From Mesostigma viride (taxonomy: Eukaryota > Streptophyta > Mesostigmatophyceae > Mesostigmatales > Mesostigmataceae): a stretch of DNA of 64,000 nt. The position numbers were made by a program, and so were the translations under genes. Below the pieces are notes generated by a model, which was given only the letters and a program-made list of their open reading frames with translations, did no database searches and was not told the DNA's origin. Shown here piece after piece: positions 1 to 11,639 of the stretch (positions within the stretch are counted from its first letter, which is position 1; the number at the start of each line of letters is the position of its first letter). The stretch covers positions 3,763,681 to 3,827,680 of the forward strand of contig RPFO01000034.1 in the NCBI GenBank assembly GCA_009746045.1, given 5' to 3'.

Positions 1-65
1 GACCTCGCGAGAGGTGAAAGGAGGCATGTCGGACGGGTCGCCAAGTGGGCCGATCAGCGGGGGGA

Positions 66-896
66 CTAGGTAGTCCGCCGCTGACCTAGGCGGGGCCGGG
101 GGCCCGGCGGGGCCGGCCAGGGCGGCGGGGCGGGCGGCGGCGGCTGGGAGCAGGGGTGGGGGCGGCGCAGCTGTCCCCACGACCTCGGCCGTGGCCGCGG
201 CCCAGGTACGAAGCCGCTTGGCTGGGGCGCCAGGGACGACGTGGCGGTGGGGCCAGCCGAGGCCGTCCGGGTGCCCGAGGCGCTTGTACCAGAACCAGGC
301 CCCCTTGCCGTCGTGCTTCTGCTGGCAGCTGCGCAGGTCCTTGACCATCTGCTGAGCGTCTGCCTTCTCAGCCTGCTCGCGTAGGCGACCCTCAGAGCTG
401 CTTGCAGACCAGGTTTGGCGGTCGGATCCCTGTTGCGGCGGAGCATCTGCCTAGCGGCGACCACTGTCGGTGCGTGACGGTGGACAGCAAGCTGTCGGCG
501 CGGAGGCAAGGAGGGGAGGGTGCGGGCAGCCAGGCGATACTTGGCAGCGACACCGCGGAGGATCACTGAAATATCACCCGGCGGCGGAATGGCGTGTAAC
601 TGCTGGCGGCTGCCCCTGGCGTCGAAGACGGCCAGACAGTCATCCCTGTGCGACATAGCGGCCTGCTCTTCTGCTGACATCTTGTCGGCATCCTTCAGCA
701 CAATCCGGAGCACCTTGAGATCTGGCTGAGGCGCCAGCTGTCGCGACGGTTTCACCCCAAGAAACCGCAATCTGATGCGAGCGAGCACGAGACGGTGATC
801 AGATTCCACCGTGCTAACAGAATCTTGCAGGACGCTAGCATCGACAACTGAGGGGCGCTGAGCCCGGCGTTCGCAGATACAGTCAAGGCACACCAC
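66..896 (-). pseudogene. LINE (non-LTR retrotransposon) fragment: end of endonuclease domain plus linker
   Basis: The minus-strand frame opens with a piece that fits the last strands of an AP-like endonuclease of LINE elements: a V-D-A-S-V stretch followed by SDHRLVLARIRLRF, the usual catalytic SDH box. A basic, alanine-rich linker follows, of the kind found between the endonuclease and reverse transcriptase of LINE ORF2. Near position 370 the natural continuation moves to another frame (LREQAEKADAQQMVKDL, then GAWFWYKRLG), so the copy is frameshifted. The reverse transcriptase would lie left of the window. Seen: the SDH box and the linker. Inferred: family membership, since no RT motif is in view. 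Probably a dead or truncated insertion. Confidence 0.55.
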
Positions 897-1256
897 CCGA
901 TCCGACAGTCCAAAAAAAAGGGATTACGTGCAAGAAAATACGTGCTACATGATCTCCCAACGGAGTCATGTTATAACTTTTTAACGGGAGCAAGAGTTTA
1001 ATTAATAATATACCAGAAGAAAACACTGCCTGCATTTACAAAATCGCAAACAGGAGACCAGCCCAACAGGTATGGAGAATGTTTTCTTGAACCAACTGTT
1101 GCAGACAAAGCACTAGACCTATCGATTATCGTTAGGACAACTACCTGTCCACTTCCCCAAAAGCTTTCGCCAACAAATCTGCTGCATTTCCAGCATAGGG
1201 AGGGTGCTGTTCACAACCCGTTCTGCGCAGCAAACCCAAAAATCCCTTCTACACAT
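897..1256. other. AT-richer 3' flank of the CobW-like gene
   Basis: No gene is visible. It lies between the LINE fragment and the stop codon of the CobW-like gene and is probably its 3' UTR and terminator region. On the minus strand a TGTAA, the usual green-algal polyadenylation signal, occurs at 1040-1036, about 220 bases after the stop. One pentamer is weak evidence. Confidence 0.3.
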
Positions 1257-4200
1257 CTACTTGGCTGGCTCATACAGGCACTCGGCAAAAGACTTGGTCA
1301 GCTCCTCCCGGTCCAAGTTGCGCCCAATAAACACCAGGCGGCTCGTGCGTGGCTCATTGCCCCATGCCCTGTCTGGAGCGCCCTCAAACAGAGCATGCAC
1401 GCCCTGCAACGCAAACACAAGGTACAAGATGCCCAACATGAGAAAAAGGGCTTCAGAAACATCAATGAGACAACCAGCGCATGTTTATCCTTGGAAGAAA
1501 CAAAGAAGTCACATCTGGTCACACAAACCAGTCATATCTGGTCCCACAATACCAACTAGACGCAAGGTTGTTCCCCTCGTCGCCAGTGGCACGGTATCCC
1601 CCGGACACCCGTGGTTGTCGCACTCCAGACGCGCAAGTTGCACAACACAACCTTGCCAAACCCTGTATGCCTAGAAGCCGTTGACAGAAGTGGATGGAGA
1701 AAAGGGAAACACACCAACTCTGTCGTTCACAAAAAAAAGCTCCCGCTCGGTGTCTCAAGGACTTCGGTTCGTCTCCACGAACGCAAGCCTGGGGCGAGAA
1801 GGCAAGTCATCTATCGTGTGCATGTGTCTGGCATAATTTCTTTCTTGAATCACGTAACATGCCCAGGCACCCCTTGCCAAGGCTGGCACAGCAACGCCGG
1901 CCATGCGGACGCACCTGGAACACAAACCGCTCGTCGGAACCCTCGATGGCGAGCACCCCCTTCATGCGGTAGAGGTCCTCCATGCGATCCGTCAGCAGCG
2001 TGCCCAGCCAGTCATTCACCTGCACACCCAGGCACGCAGGCGCGCAGGCAAACACATCCTAGGATCAATGAGAGAACCAACGCAGGCCAGAAATCTGGAA
2101 AATCCAGACCATGGAAGCAAGACCTCTTAGCATGCAAGCATACCCAAGCAAGATGCGCATAAAAGGACCAGACAAATGGTGTAAGTCCAGCAGACCGTAC
2201 CCGGGCGCAGTACACACACCAAGCAAACGCAGTACACACACCAAGCAAACGCAGTACACACACCAAGCAAACGCAGTACACACACCAAGCAAACGCAGTA
2301 CAGACAAAAAGACTGGGATTCCCTGCCTAGCCATCGTGGGGAGTAGGATCACCCCCACATCTGCAGGTATGCACCCTTCACTAGAGTCTGTGACGTACAT
2401 CACCAGCAACACATGCGACGTTGCCTGTGCCCGCATCATGTTACTCCTGCCGGCATCATGTTACTCGTGCCGGCATTGCTGCGAAGCCACTGCTGTGCTA
2501 GCTCACGTCCGCACCCCATGTGACCTATGCCAGACGTAGACGGTGCCATGCTATAGCATCATCAGCCATCGCACTGCCACCGCCATTTGCAAGCATGATA
2601 CATTCATACGCCAGGATGGCATCTATCTGCAAGTAGGTGCCATGCTAGCATCACAAAAGTTCCTGCCATCCGCAACGTTCATCGACAGCCCCTTCTGTCA
2701 AGGTATGGGTCCCCACCCCTCATGCGTGTGGCGGAAACATCAAACGCCACCCCTCACCTTGTCCAGGTCCAGGTCGCCCTCCTGCACAAGCGAGACCGAG
2801 GTGATGCCTGGGTCATGGTGCGTGTGAGCGTGCGCGTGGCCGTGCTCGTGCTCATGCTCATGGTCGTGGTGGTGGTCGTGGTGGTGATGCGCCTCCCCGG
2901 GCGCGTGGCTGTGGCCGCACTCTGCACCGGACAAGGCACACGGCACAGCAGGCACGAGGCGCAGCAGGCATACGGCGCAGCAGGCGCCGCTCCCCAAACA
3001 AGTCAGATGGCTTCACACTCGATGCTGATTTGAAGATCTGACCATATGCATCCACGTAGGACGGTGTATAAAGCCCCAGCCAGCACAGGGCACCAACTAC
3101 GGACGTAAGACCGTTGACCCCTCAGAGACAAGGAGGAAAACTTGCTGATGAAACTGATGCAAACTGGCATTCGTGTCCCCACACTGGGCAGCGCACACAA
3201 CCCACACAACCCAGCAGCCACGAAAGCAGCTGGCAATTACCATGGGACACGCCCACATTGCACACACACCGCTTGTCCTGAGATATCTACGCCTAGTCCT
3301 GGCTGTTTGCATTCCCACGTGGCAACCCCATGCCCCTGATCGCTCACCAGTGGTGCAAAACAGGCCCGCGCATCACGCACATGCGCGAGCAGACAAGGCA
3401 TCCATGCCTAAAATTCAGTGAGCTAGGAGTTAAGTATTTTCAGACGACCGCAGATCAGGAATAAAAGCCATGAGTCGCCACCACTACCACCACCAGTAGC
3501 GCCCAGGCGGCAGCCAGCGGGGGCCGCCCCACACACGCAATCTGATCATTCTTCCGCCAGAAAAAAAAAAAAAAAAAAAAAAAAATGCCACCATGCCACC
3601 AAGCCACCAAGCCAGCCTTCCACCACGAGACACAACCAGCATCCAGAAAGCGTTTCCTGTGCTTCATTCTTTGATAAAACATTTTTTCTTCTTTTCCGCT
3701 CTACTTTTCACCTACCGCTGCACGCGTGGCCATGCTCGTGGTCGTGGTCGTGGTCGTGGTGGTGGTGCTCGTGTTTATGCGCCTCCGCCTCCGCACGCGC
3801 CGCCTCCGCACGGATCTCCTCCTCCACCCTGCGGGGAGGGAGGCGGGGGGAGTAGATGAAGGAGGCAGATGAAGGCGAGGGTATCATTGTGTGAACACGA
3901 ATAACGCAGGCCTTCGATCACTCGCTTCATGGACAGCTGTGATGCCTTACCGCCCCCCCATCCCCCCACCCTTTGGTTTGTCCAGACCCCTCTGTCCATA
4001 TTCAACCCGCTCGCTCCCACTTGCATCTACTTGCGTCAAGGACCCGTTCCCTTGTTCCTCGACGACCACTCATTCCCCTTGCCTAGATGGAAAGTTCTTT
4101 CCCATGCGTCACGCGTGTCCATGTTTGGTATGTGTCCTTGCATCAACCCACTCACTTCTCCAGCTCGAACCCGCCCACGCCGAGCACCCAGTCAAGATCG

Positions 4201-7200
4201 ACCGAGGCCTTGACTGCGCGCGTGGTGCGCGCCAGGCTGTTGATGGACTGGGGGCGCCAGCCAGGGGGGGAGAGGGGGGCGGGGGGGCACATGGGGCAGG
4301 GGGCATGACGTGTGGAGAAGACAGGAGGCAAGGGGGTAAACCATGGGTGAGATGGATCGGGTACAATACAGGAGGCAAGAAGCAGGGGGCATGACGTGTG
4401 GAGAAGACAGGAGGCGAGGGGGTAAACCATGGGTGAGATGGATCGGGTACAATACAGGAGGCAAGAAGCAGGGGGGATTACGTGTGGAGAAGACAGGAGG
4501 CGAGGGGGTAAACCATGGGTGAGATGGATCGGGTACAATACAGGAGGCAAGAAGCAGGGGGCATGACGTGTGGAGAAGACAGGAGGCGAGGGGGTAAACC
4601 ATGGGTGAGATGGATCGGGTACAATACAGGAGGCAACAAGGCACGGATTACAGTAAAAAATAGTAGAAAATTTGGCACATCGACGGTAGAGAACAGAGGA
4701 GGGAGCGATTAGAGAGCGATGGCTGAGGTACCAGCATGGCAGTCAGCCAACACGCGCCCTTGGCAAACTGGTCGTGTGATCGGCACGAGAGTAGAGGGAG
4801 AACGATAGGGTAAAAGGGAGCAGCGAGAGCGGCCAGCATGATGCGGCACAGGCACTGGCAAGCCCAAAGAACAGAATATCATTGCATCCACAAAGAAACG
4901 AGAAGAAAACAGAAGAAAACAGAACAGCAATATACAGCACTCCTGTTTGGTCTTGCAACTGCCGCAAAGACGAACACGTGACAGGACAGCATTCACCCCC
5001 CCCCCCCCCGTATCGAGACCTCATTACCCTCGCAAGAAGCAACCGCAACGGAGACCATTATGCGAGAAGAGACCCCTCACTCGGAGCATACCCAGACCTG
5101 ATTACCCTCGCAAGAAGCAGCCGCTACGGAGACCATTATGCGAGAAGAGACCCCTCACTCGGAGCATACCCAGACCTGATTACCCTCGCAAGAAGCAGCC
5201 GCTACGGGACCATTATGCCAGAAGAGACCCCTCACTCGGAGCATACCCAGACCTGCTTACCCTCGCAAGAAGCAGCCGCTACGGAGACCATTATGCGAGA
5301 AGAGACCCCTCACTCGGAGCATACCCAGACCTGATTACCCTCGCAAGACGCAACCGCTACGGAGACCATTATGCGAGAAGAGACCCCTCACTCGGAGCAT
5401 ACCCAGACCTGATTACCCTCGCAAGAAGCAACCGCTACGCAGAGCACCACGTGAGGGGCATGAATCAACCCGTCAAGCGTACCCGAATCTGCTCCTGCAG
5501 CCGCTCCAGCGCATCCTCCGTCACCAGGTCCGTCTGCAATGCGTGGCCATTAGGGTGCGTAGCCAGTCGGGGGAAAGGGGGGGAGCAATGTGTGAGTTAG
5601 TAGTCAGTCAGCATGGAAAGTGCCAGGTAGGACCAGCGCAGGGAACGTCAAGCTCGGAAAGGATCGCGGATGATGCCGTGGCAAGTGTGATGTCTTTTGC
5701 GTGATGCCATGTTTTTTATGCCCTCGCCCTCACCTTGTCGACCATGTGCTTCAGGCATCATCTCACCTTACTGGCCACGACTCACTCAATCAGTGTTACT
5801 AGCCCACCCACGGCCATGTCTTCACGGTGTCATCCTATTGGCCACTTGCTGCCCTCCCCTTGTTAAGCAATAACCACACCTTGATGCCTCCCCTTGTTAA
5901 GCAATAACCACACCTTGATGCCTCCCCTTGCGGACCACCATGCGGTCACGGCTCCACTTGCCCACCCACAGTGCCTTGGTGGCCTACACCGTCGACACTA
6001 GACCTTCCCATCCTGCGCCCACGCTTTGCTGCCCTCACATTGTGGACAAGAGAAATGTTGTTGCCCTCACCTTGTGGACCATTGATTGCGCCTCACCTTG
6101 TTGACCACGATGCGGTCGGCGTACGCGATCTGTTCCACCGCTTCGTTCACCGCGCCCTCGGGCACCTCACGGTCAAAGTGCTGGGTGATGTGCTTCGCGT
6201 CCACGAGGGTGACCACGCCGTCCAGCCGCAGGTTGTCGGCGATCGACGGCTCGAGGAAGAAGGTCTGGATAATGGGGACTGGGTCGGCCATGCCTGAGGG
6301 AAGGGGTCAACAAGGCACAGGGGGGCAACCAGGGGGCATTCATCCGCGAGCAAGTGGCGGGCGTTAGAGACATGTGTCGGGTGAGCTAGTGGCGGGCGTA
6401 AGATAGAACTGTCCCCCGTGAGAGAACTGTGCCGTTAGAGAAAAGGGTGTGTGGAAGAGACCATGGGTTAGACAGACCCGTGACCCAGAGGAAACCACAG
6501 CAAAGAGGACAGAAGGTGGCACATGGCATCTGAAACAAAGGAACGTGGGCGGCGCGTGGCGTGTGAAACAAAGGAACGCGGGTGTTAAAGCAGGGTGTTT
6601 AGGTCAAGAGATACGGTGATGCTTCCTACACCGACCATGCATGCGTCCTGCGTGCATAGCTCTGTCTCACCGGTTGCTGATAGCAGCACACCCCTGCACC
6701 CCTCTACATAGACACATGGCCAGGATGCCCCTCACCTGTCATCCACGAGTGCACACAGAAACGCATGCACTTGTGCAAGCACACAGACTGCCCTCACGCA
6801 GACCCCAGGTGTGTACACGGCCGTAGCATTCACTGTAGCACCCCCTAACCGGTCAACTCGATGACCACGTGATCAAACTTGTCCTTCATCTTCTCCACAC
6901 ACGCATAACCCCTCCCCTAGCCCTACGTACACAGGCTACAAACGCGGCGTACCGGTCGTCTCAATCAGCACGTGGTCAAACTTGTCCTTCTTCTTCTCCA
7001 CCAGCTCGCCCAGCATGCGCACCAGGTCGCCGCGCACAGTGCAGCAGAGGCAGCCATTGTTGAGCATCAGGATGTCCTCCACGCCCGTCTGCTGCGCGGC
7101 CACGAGCGAGCCGTCGATGTCCACCTCGCCGAACTGGTGGCGAGCATGGCAGGTTACGGGTGTGGGCATGATGCATTGCATGCGTGTCAGTGTACGTTAG

Positions 7201-9198
7201 TGTGTGCTGGCGTGGGTAGCCTGTGCTCATGTGGTAGTGTGTGACTTCGTGTACGCCACCACGGTGAGTATGTGCCGTCGATCTCCACCCCAACAAACTT
7301 CGGGGCTTAACTTAGATGTCACGCATGTTGGGGTGTGTGTAGCTGCCATGCACCACGTGCGTGTGTGTGCGTGATTAGGCTGGGCACAACGTAAACCTCG
7401 CCAGACTGATGGTGGGGACAGGATGAACGAGGGATGCATGTAATCGTTACGGACAAGTGGCTGCAATGAAAGGTGGCCACCTGCGCATGGCGTCGCAGTA
7501 CATACAATGCGTAACTGTGTGCATGCCTGTGCGTATTTGCTTGTCTGGGCAAGCCATGCATCGTGACAAACAGCTGATTGATCATGATGGGTGCACGACC
7601 GTACAGTGTGCCTGTGATTAGACAAGACACACGTGATGTACGCGCGCAGACAAAGTAGCACACATGCATATCTAAGTCACTGTACGGCCCCGAGGTCACT
7701 CTAGTCACCATATGGTCACTCTAGTCGCTACAGTGAGCGCATGCCCGCCTCGTCCTCTGCCAGGGCGATGTGTTTGCCGTGGCCAGCGGCCTAGGTCGCT
7801 TTACATGGTCGTCGCGGTACTTTTCAATAGGTTTCAATAGGTTACTCAAACTCCCACCTCATTCTCCACCACAGCGATGCGCTTGCCGTGCTCGGCCGTC
7901 AGGATGTGGTTGAGGAGCGTCGTCTTGCCTGCGCCCAAAAAGCCAGTGATAACCGTGACGGGGATGCTGCACACACGCACCGTGTGGAAGCAGGGGTGGG
8001 TGGGCACATGTGTGACGTCAGGGGGGGATGCTGCGCATGTCCCAGAGTGAGGGGAGGGAGCATTAAAGACAGGAGATGGGAAAGAGGGGGAGAGCGCGTG
8101 CCCAGCTGGCACTCGCGTGGTAAAGGCCCATGTTACCCACACACAAATGAAGCGGCCATCAGGGCCAACGAAAGGGCCTGCCAAGGGCCATATCTACCAC
8201 CAGTAGAGGCAGGGGGCATGGGTGGGATCCGAACATGCACTACATCGGGTACCACAAGACTCGTTGCTATAGCACTAGTAGGCCCAAAGCCTTGGCCTTG
8301 AGGTATACAAGCAGTCGACTTTCCATGCCATTCAACAATGTGATGGTCTTCGTGACTGATGTCATATCACTAGTCTGCTTGCATGCATCATCTCTCCTCT
8401 CATCAGGATCTCATCCGATCGCATTTGCGAGCACAGAGAGCTGTCTGACAACGGGAAGGCCAGCCTGCTGACCTACCAGAAAGAAAGCCCAAGGCCAGCG
8501 TGCGTGTTGCACCGCTCTAACAGCTTTTTCAAAACACGGAGGAATTTGACCGCGGGGAAGTAAACTGCTCCGCGTTACCGCGGTACAGGACGACGAGCCG
8601 GTCGGAGATCTACACGTTTGAAGCCTTGACACGCACTGCGCAATTTACCGGAAAGCTAGATAGACGGCGATAGCGAAGAAGGCAAAGCAAGCAGTTATGG
8701 TGCATAAGACCGGCTCATTCTAAACAAATTGACGCACACACAGGACTTCCTGCCGAAATCGTTCCTACACCAAATGTCTTACTTTCAACGAAGTCGTTGA
8801 GACAAGCATCCTATCGTTCACATCTCTGCACGTATCAGTCCGGGCGATGCATAAGCCCGGGCATGTCTGGCCCAAAAGGCATTCAAGTCAACCTACCGGT
8901 TGTCAACCAGGGTAGCGTCGATGACATCCTCTTGACTCGGCGCAACAGAATTACACCGCACTGCGCGCTGTGTACGTTTTGAAGGGCCTGCCACGGTTGA
9001 CTTCGCCCCTGCGACAACACGTGCATTGACCCGACTCTTCAGACCTGCTATCTTCTTTGGTGCCGCAGGAACTTCCACGCCTTTCGCGCGAGAACTCAAG
9101 CCACCCTTTGGTGCAGTCGCGGCCACGCGCGACTGGACAGCCGCGCCTTGGGCGCAGACACGGGCGACCTTGACGGCAACCGCGACAGATCCAGACAT
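1257..9198 (-). CDS. CobW/COG0523-family metal-handling GTPase, probably plastid-targeted; ten exons
   Basis: Exons (5' to 3'): 9198-8897, 7966-7858, 7133-6953, 6293-6097, 5533-5483, 4247-4156, 3828-3716, 2921-2758, 2019-1915, 1403-1257. All introns are GT..AG and all phases agree, giving 486 codons and TAG. Residues 1-100 are rich in A, V, S, R and K with few acids, like a plastid transit peptide. Then come the P-loop GFLGAGKTT (109-117), NNGCLCC with the family CxCC metal site (165-168), IETTG (194-198) and the guanine-specificity motif NKTD (262-265). A linker with about 29 histidines, split over exons 7 and 8, precedes the CobW C-terminal domain (about 390-486). Family members are GTP-driven Zn/Co chaperones or insertases. 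The sequence resembles plastid CobW-like proteins of land plants (the pTAC17 type) as I remember them. Substrate metal and client are unknown. The gene appears intact. Confidence 0.9.
2207..2303. repeat. 22-bp tandem repeat in CobW intron 8
   Basis: About four direct copies of a unit beginning GCAGTACACACACC, between exons 8 and 9 of the CobW-like gene. Confidence 0.85.
3561..3585. repeat. Run of 25 A in CobW intron 7
   Basis: An uninterrupted A-tract between exons 7 and 8. It is T-rich on the coding strand. It could be the tail of a retroposed fragment or a slippage tract; no target duplication is evident. Confidence 0.8.
4296..4640. repeat. 86-bp tandem repeat in CobW intron 5
   Basis: Four copies of an 86-bp unit containing CATGACGTGTGGAGAAGAC and GGGTAAACCATGGGTGAG, nearly identical except for a C/G change in the third. 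Located just upstream of exon 6 in transcript order. Confidence 0.9.
5028..5442. repeat. 78-bp tandem repeat in CobW intron 5
   Basis: Five to six copies of a 78-bp unit carrying CATTATGCGAGAAGAGACC and GAGCATACCCAGACC, starting about 40 bases after exon 5. On the coding strand the unit contains GCGGCTGC followed by CAGGTCTGGGTATGC. Exon 5 ends GCGGCTGC then CAGATTCGG with donor GTACGC, so the unit may descend from the exon 5/donor junction. Confidence 0.85.
5921..5950 (-). pseudogene. Ghost copy of CobW exon 4 3' end
   Basis: Coding-strand GACCGCATGGTGGTCCGCAAG matches the end of exon 4, GACCGCATCGTGGTCAACAAG, in the intron directly downstream. The donor GTGAGG is degraded to GGGAGG. Shorter echoes of the same junction lie near 5728-5750, 6033-6049 and 6066-6084. 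Confidence 0.55.
6850..6900 (-). pseudogene. Ghost copy of CobW exon 3 3' end
   Basis: The intron after exon 3 encodes [16 protein letters not shown], matching the exon 3 end [16 protein letters not shown]. It keeps the same phase and a usable GT right after the last base (ACCG then GTTAGG). It begins about 50 bases downstream of the real donor. If used as a donor it would need its own acceptor, and none was identified. Confidence 0.7.
7744..7790 (-). pseudogene. Ghost copy of CobW exon 2 3' end
   Basis: The intron after exon 2 encodes [16 protein letters not shown], matching [16 protein letters not shown] across the exon 2/donor border. The GT of the donor is lost (GAGGCG instead of GAGGTG). 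It lies about 70 bases downstream of exon 2. Confidence 0.65.
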
Positions 9199-10555
9199 CT
9201 TCGACGACGTAAAATACCGAGATGCGCGCAGCTAACCTCGTCTGATTAGAATTAATGCGGGAGGGGTAAGCTATGGCTAGCTCTCCCAGCGGTGGGCGAT
9301 GTGGCGTTTTTGCCGTTAGACACTGTTTTTACTTTTTGTCACGGCGGTAGGCCGTGCTCCCGCGCGACCTCAGAGATTCTACCCAGGGCCGTCGTTGTAG
9401 TAAAATCAGGATGCCTCCGTCACCGACTCTCGGGGCGGTGCGCGGCGCGACCGACAAGCGGGTATTTTTGCGCGCGTGGTTTGAGCCACATGAAGTGCTT
9501 GGTGACACGTACGCATCGTCTGTGAAGAGATGCAAGTCCTGTAACGTTCCAAGAGCCCAGAAACTGCTTTCCAGAATCCAGGTACTGTACTCCATTATCC
9601 TTACAGTTAAGTGTAGTTAATAAGTGTATTAAAAAACAACTCTCTGCTTGGGCGAGGGTAGTTCCGGTGGCAAACGCAGGGGAAGTGGCGCGGGGGGGGG
9701 GAGCGGCCTCTGAGAAGTAAGGAATACTAAGCGAAAATGCCACGTGGGGGCACAAAGAGAGACTGGACTGAATCGTATTGAGTTGCTGCAAATGAAGGGA
9801 AGAAGGGTTAGGGGAGGGGAAAGAAGTAACGACGAATCGAATGAACTGGAGACGAAAATGGGTCGTGGGGTGCCCGGAACTGAGAGCTGTTCGAAGAATC
9901 GGCGGTGGGGGAAAAGCTGACGCGTCCGCGTCAGCTTGGGGGGGATGTGCCTTGTTATCCATAAACTGCGGTTGAAGTTAACCAAATTATGCCACAAATA
10001 CACCCCCCCCTTGATGTTTGAGAAAGGGGTCCGACCAATCCAGGGCTCACGATATCACAGTATCTTTAATACTCTGATTCGATTATACTAATTTCTAACA
10101 CATTCTACTAAAATCATACTAGGCTAGTAGAGTTCAAATCCAGGGACTCGTGATCTTCAACCTGAGAATCTAGACATCAAAGGGGGGTGGTACAGTACAG
10201 TACAGTACTGTAGCCAAAATTAATGTCTCTCTACTGTACAGTACACATATACAGTACTGTACAGTAGAGTTGATCCTAAATTGGGGACTGGGGTGCCCGC
10301 ATTAATGTGACTGGAGGAATCATGTTGTTGTTGACTTGTTGACTTGTTGTTGCTAGTTTGTTACCCACGCCGCACATGGGCAGCAGAGATTTGGAAAGAT
10401 TTCCGGTGAAATGGGTGTTAGTTTATTTCCATATAACAGTTAAGGTGACCCAGGTATGCCAGAAATAGCCTGAAATGCCTAGTTGTGCCTAAATTGGGTT
10501 GCCCGCATTAATAAGGCGCGCCCTGCGACCAAGGTAGCCATTGTACTGTAGATAT
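9199..10555. other. 5' flank of the CobW-like gene and short repeats
   Basis: This holds the presumed promoter of the CobW-like gene; I see no clear core element. Around 10190-10270 are GTACAGTACAGTACAGTACTG-type self-complementary repeats. The phrase GCCCGCATTAAT occurs near 10297 and again near 10500, so fragments of a repeat family are present. Confidence 0.4.
9411..9581 (+). CDS. Candidate first exon of a divergent gene (unrecognised)
   Basis: An ATG at 9411 opens 57 codons that end at a plausible donor (CAG then GTACTG at 9582). The peptide starts MPPSPTLGAVRGATDK and contains CKSC near its end. No later exon was found before the LINE fragment, and I do not recognise the protein. The alternative is chance coding in the 5' flank. 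Confidence 0.15.
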
Positions 10556-10559
10556 ATCG

Positions 10560-11066
10560 TCATCCGTCATACGTGTAAAGACCCGGGTTCATGCCCATGA
10601 GTGCATGGAAGACTTCCAGTGGGCTGGGGGTGTCATTGTTAGGGCCCGGGTCCCATACTTTGTGTTGTTCCGTCGCCAGGAGCCAGTAACGACGCATAGC
10701 CAGGTTCCAAGATGAGATAAACCGGCGGACCACGGCACCTCTCGTGTACGCGGCACGTAACGTGAATACGGTCTCGTTGCGAACTTGCCATATGGTGTGA
10801 AGCATCGTCGTGCGGAGCCATTTCCATGCCATCTGGTTGGCTGTGAGGCTCGCGTCCCGTAATCCCGTGATGCCGAATAACCGTAGATAGTGTGACGGTG
10901 GTGGGGGGAGCTGTAATAGCCATCCACTTGGCCCATATACCCAGCAGCCATTGCCAAACCCCTGCGAGTTGGCAGTCCAGAAATCTGAGCAGAGATTTGG
11001 AAAGATATTGGACATTGGTGGACTTCGGAACTCCGACAGCCGAGTGCTGATTGGAGCAAGTAGCAA
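10560..11066 (-). pseudogene. LINE 3'-end fragment (C-terminus of the RT polyprotein)
   Basis: The minus frame encodes about 168 residues with HTIWQVRNETVFTLRAAY and ISSWNLAMRRYW. This W..RN..VF pattern is typical of the segment after the reverse transcriptase (zf-RVT region) in many plant and algal LINEs. It ends in TYDG and a stop near 10560. Everything upstream is missing, which fits 5' truncation on insertion. No tail or target duplication could be defined. Confidence 0.5.
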
Positions 11067-11104
11067 CCCATTAGTAACTCACTCTCTAACCTATTGATGG
11101 CCAC

Positions 11105-11385
11105 TGAAGTAGATTCTCTGCTGCTCATGTGCGGCGTGGGACACAACAACAACAACCTATGTACAACAATGCACATCTATCCCACCCATTTACTCTCCCA
11201 ACGTTTTACGACCGTCAGATGGGTGAATCTGACGGACGGACGGACAGGTACACCCGAGAACCGCACAGATGTAGCCGAAATCCGCACAGATGTAGCCGAA
11301 ACCTATTGATGAGACGGCCACTCATGAGCTGTTGTTGTTGTTGTGTCCCTCGCCGCACATGGGCAGCAGAGAATCTATAGTGGCC
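11105..11385. mobile_element. Small inverted-repeat element (MITE-like)
   Basis: AGATTCTCTGCTGCTCATGT followed by GCGGCGTGGGACACAACAAC near 11110-11150 is mirrored by GTTGTTGTGTCCCTCGCCGC and ATGGGCAGCAGAGAATCT near 11333-11377. This gives imperfect terminal inverted repeats of about 45 bp around a core of about 180 bp. The core holds CGCACAGATGTAGCCGAAA twice in tandem. A related half-arm lies at 10320-10400. Confidence 0.55.
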
Positions 11386-11414
11386 GAGGGCCGGATATAT
11401 TTAGTATCGGTGGT

Positions 11415-11639
11415 GACTAGTGGGGGGGCCAAGGCCCCCCACTTTTTCGGACGCACTACGCCACCAGGGGCCCTGAGGCCTCTGCCGAAAGCTTCGGCAG
11501 GCCGGGTTGAGCCCGCCGACCGGCCCGGCCTACTACGCCGGGGGGCGAACGCTCGGCGGGCTTCCTTTGGGGGCTTCCCACCGCGCGCGCTCGCGCCGGC
11601 CCGCCGCACCGTCGATCCCACGCTCCGTCCCTCACGGGC
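11415..11639 (+). repeat. GC-rich direct repeat 'a', copy 1
   Basis: About 225 bp, opening with the near-perfect hairpin GTGGGGGGGCC-AA-GGCCCCCCAC (11420-11442), then a GC-rich stretch ending CCGTCCCTCACGGG. The same segment recurs at 15371, 20274, 24343 and 29078 and separates the macro-units. The left flank differs from all other copies, so this is the array's left edge. Confidence 0.8.

Noticed and set aside
8235..8640. Coding exon within CobW intron 1
   Set aside because: Open frames exist but none joins exons 1 and 2 in phase, while direct splicing gives the conserved [11 protein letters not shown] junction.
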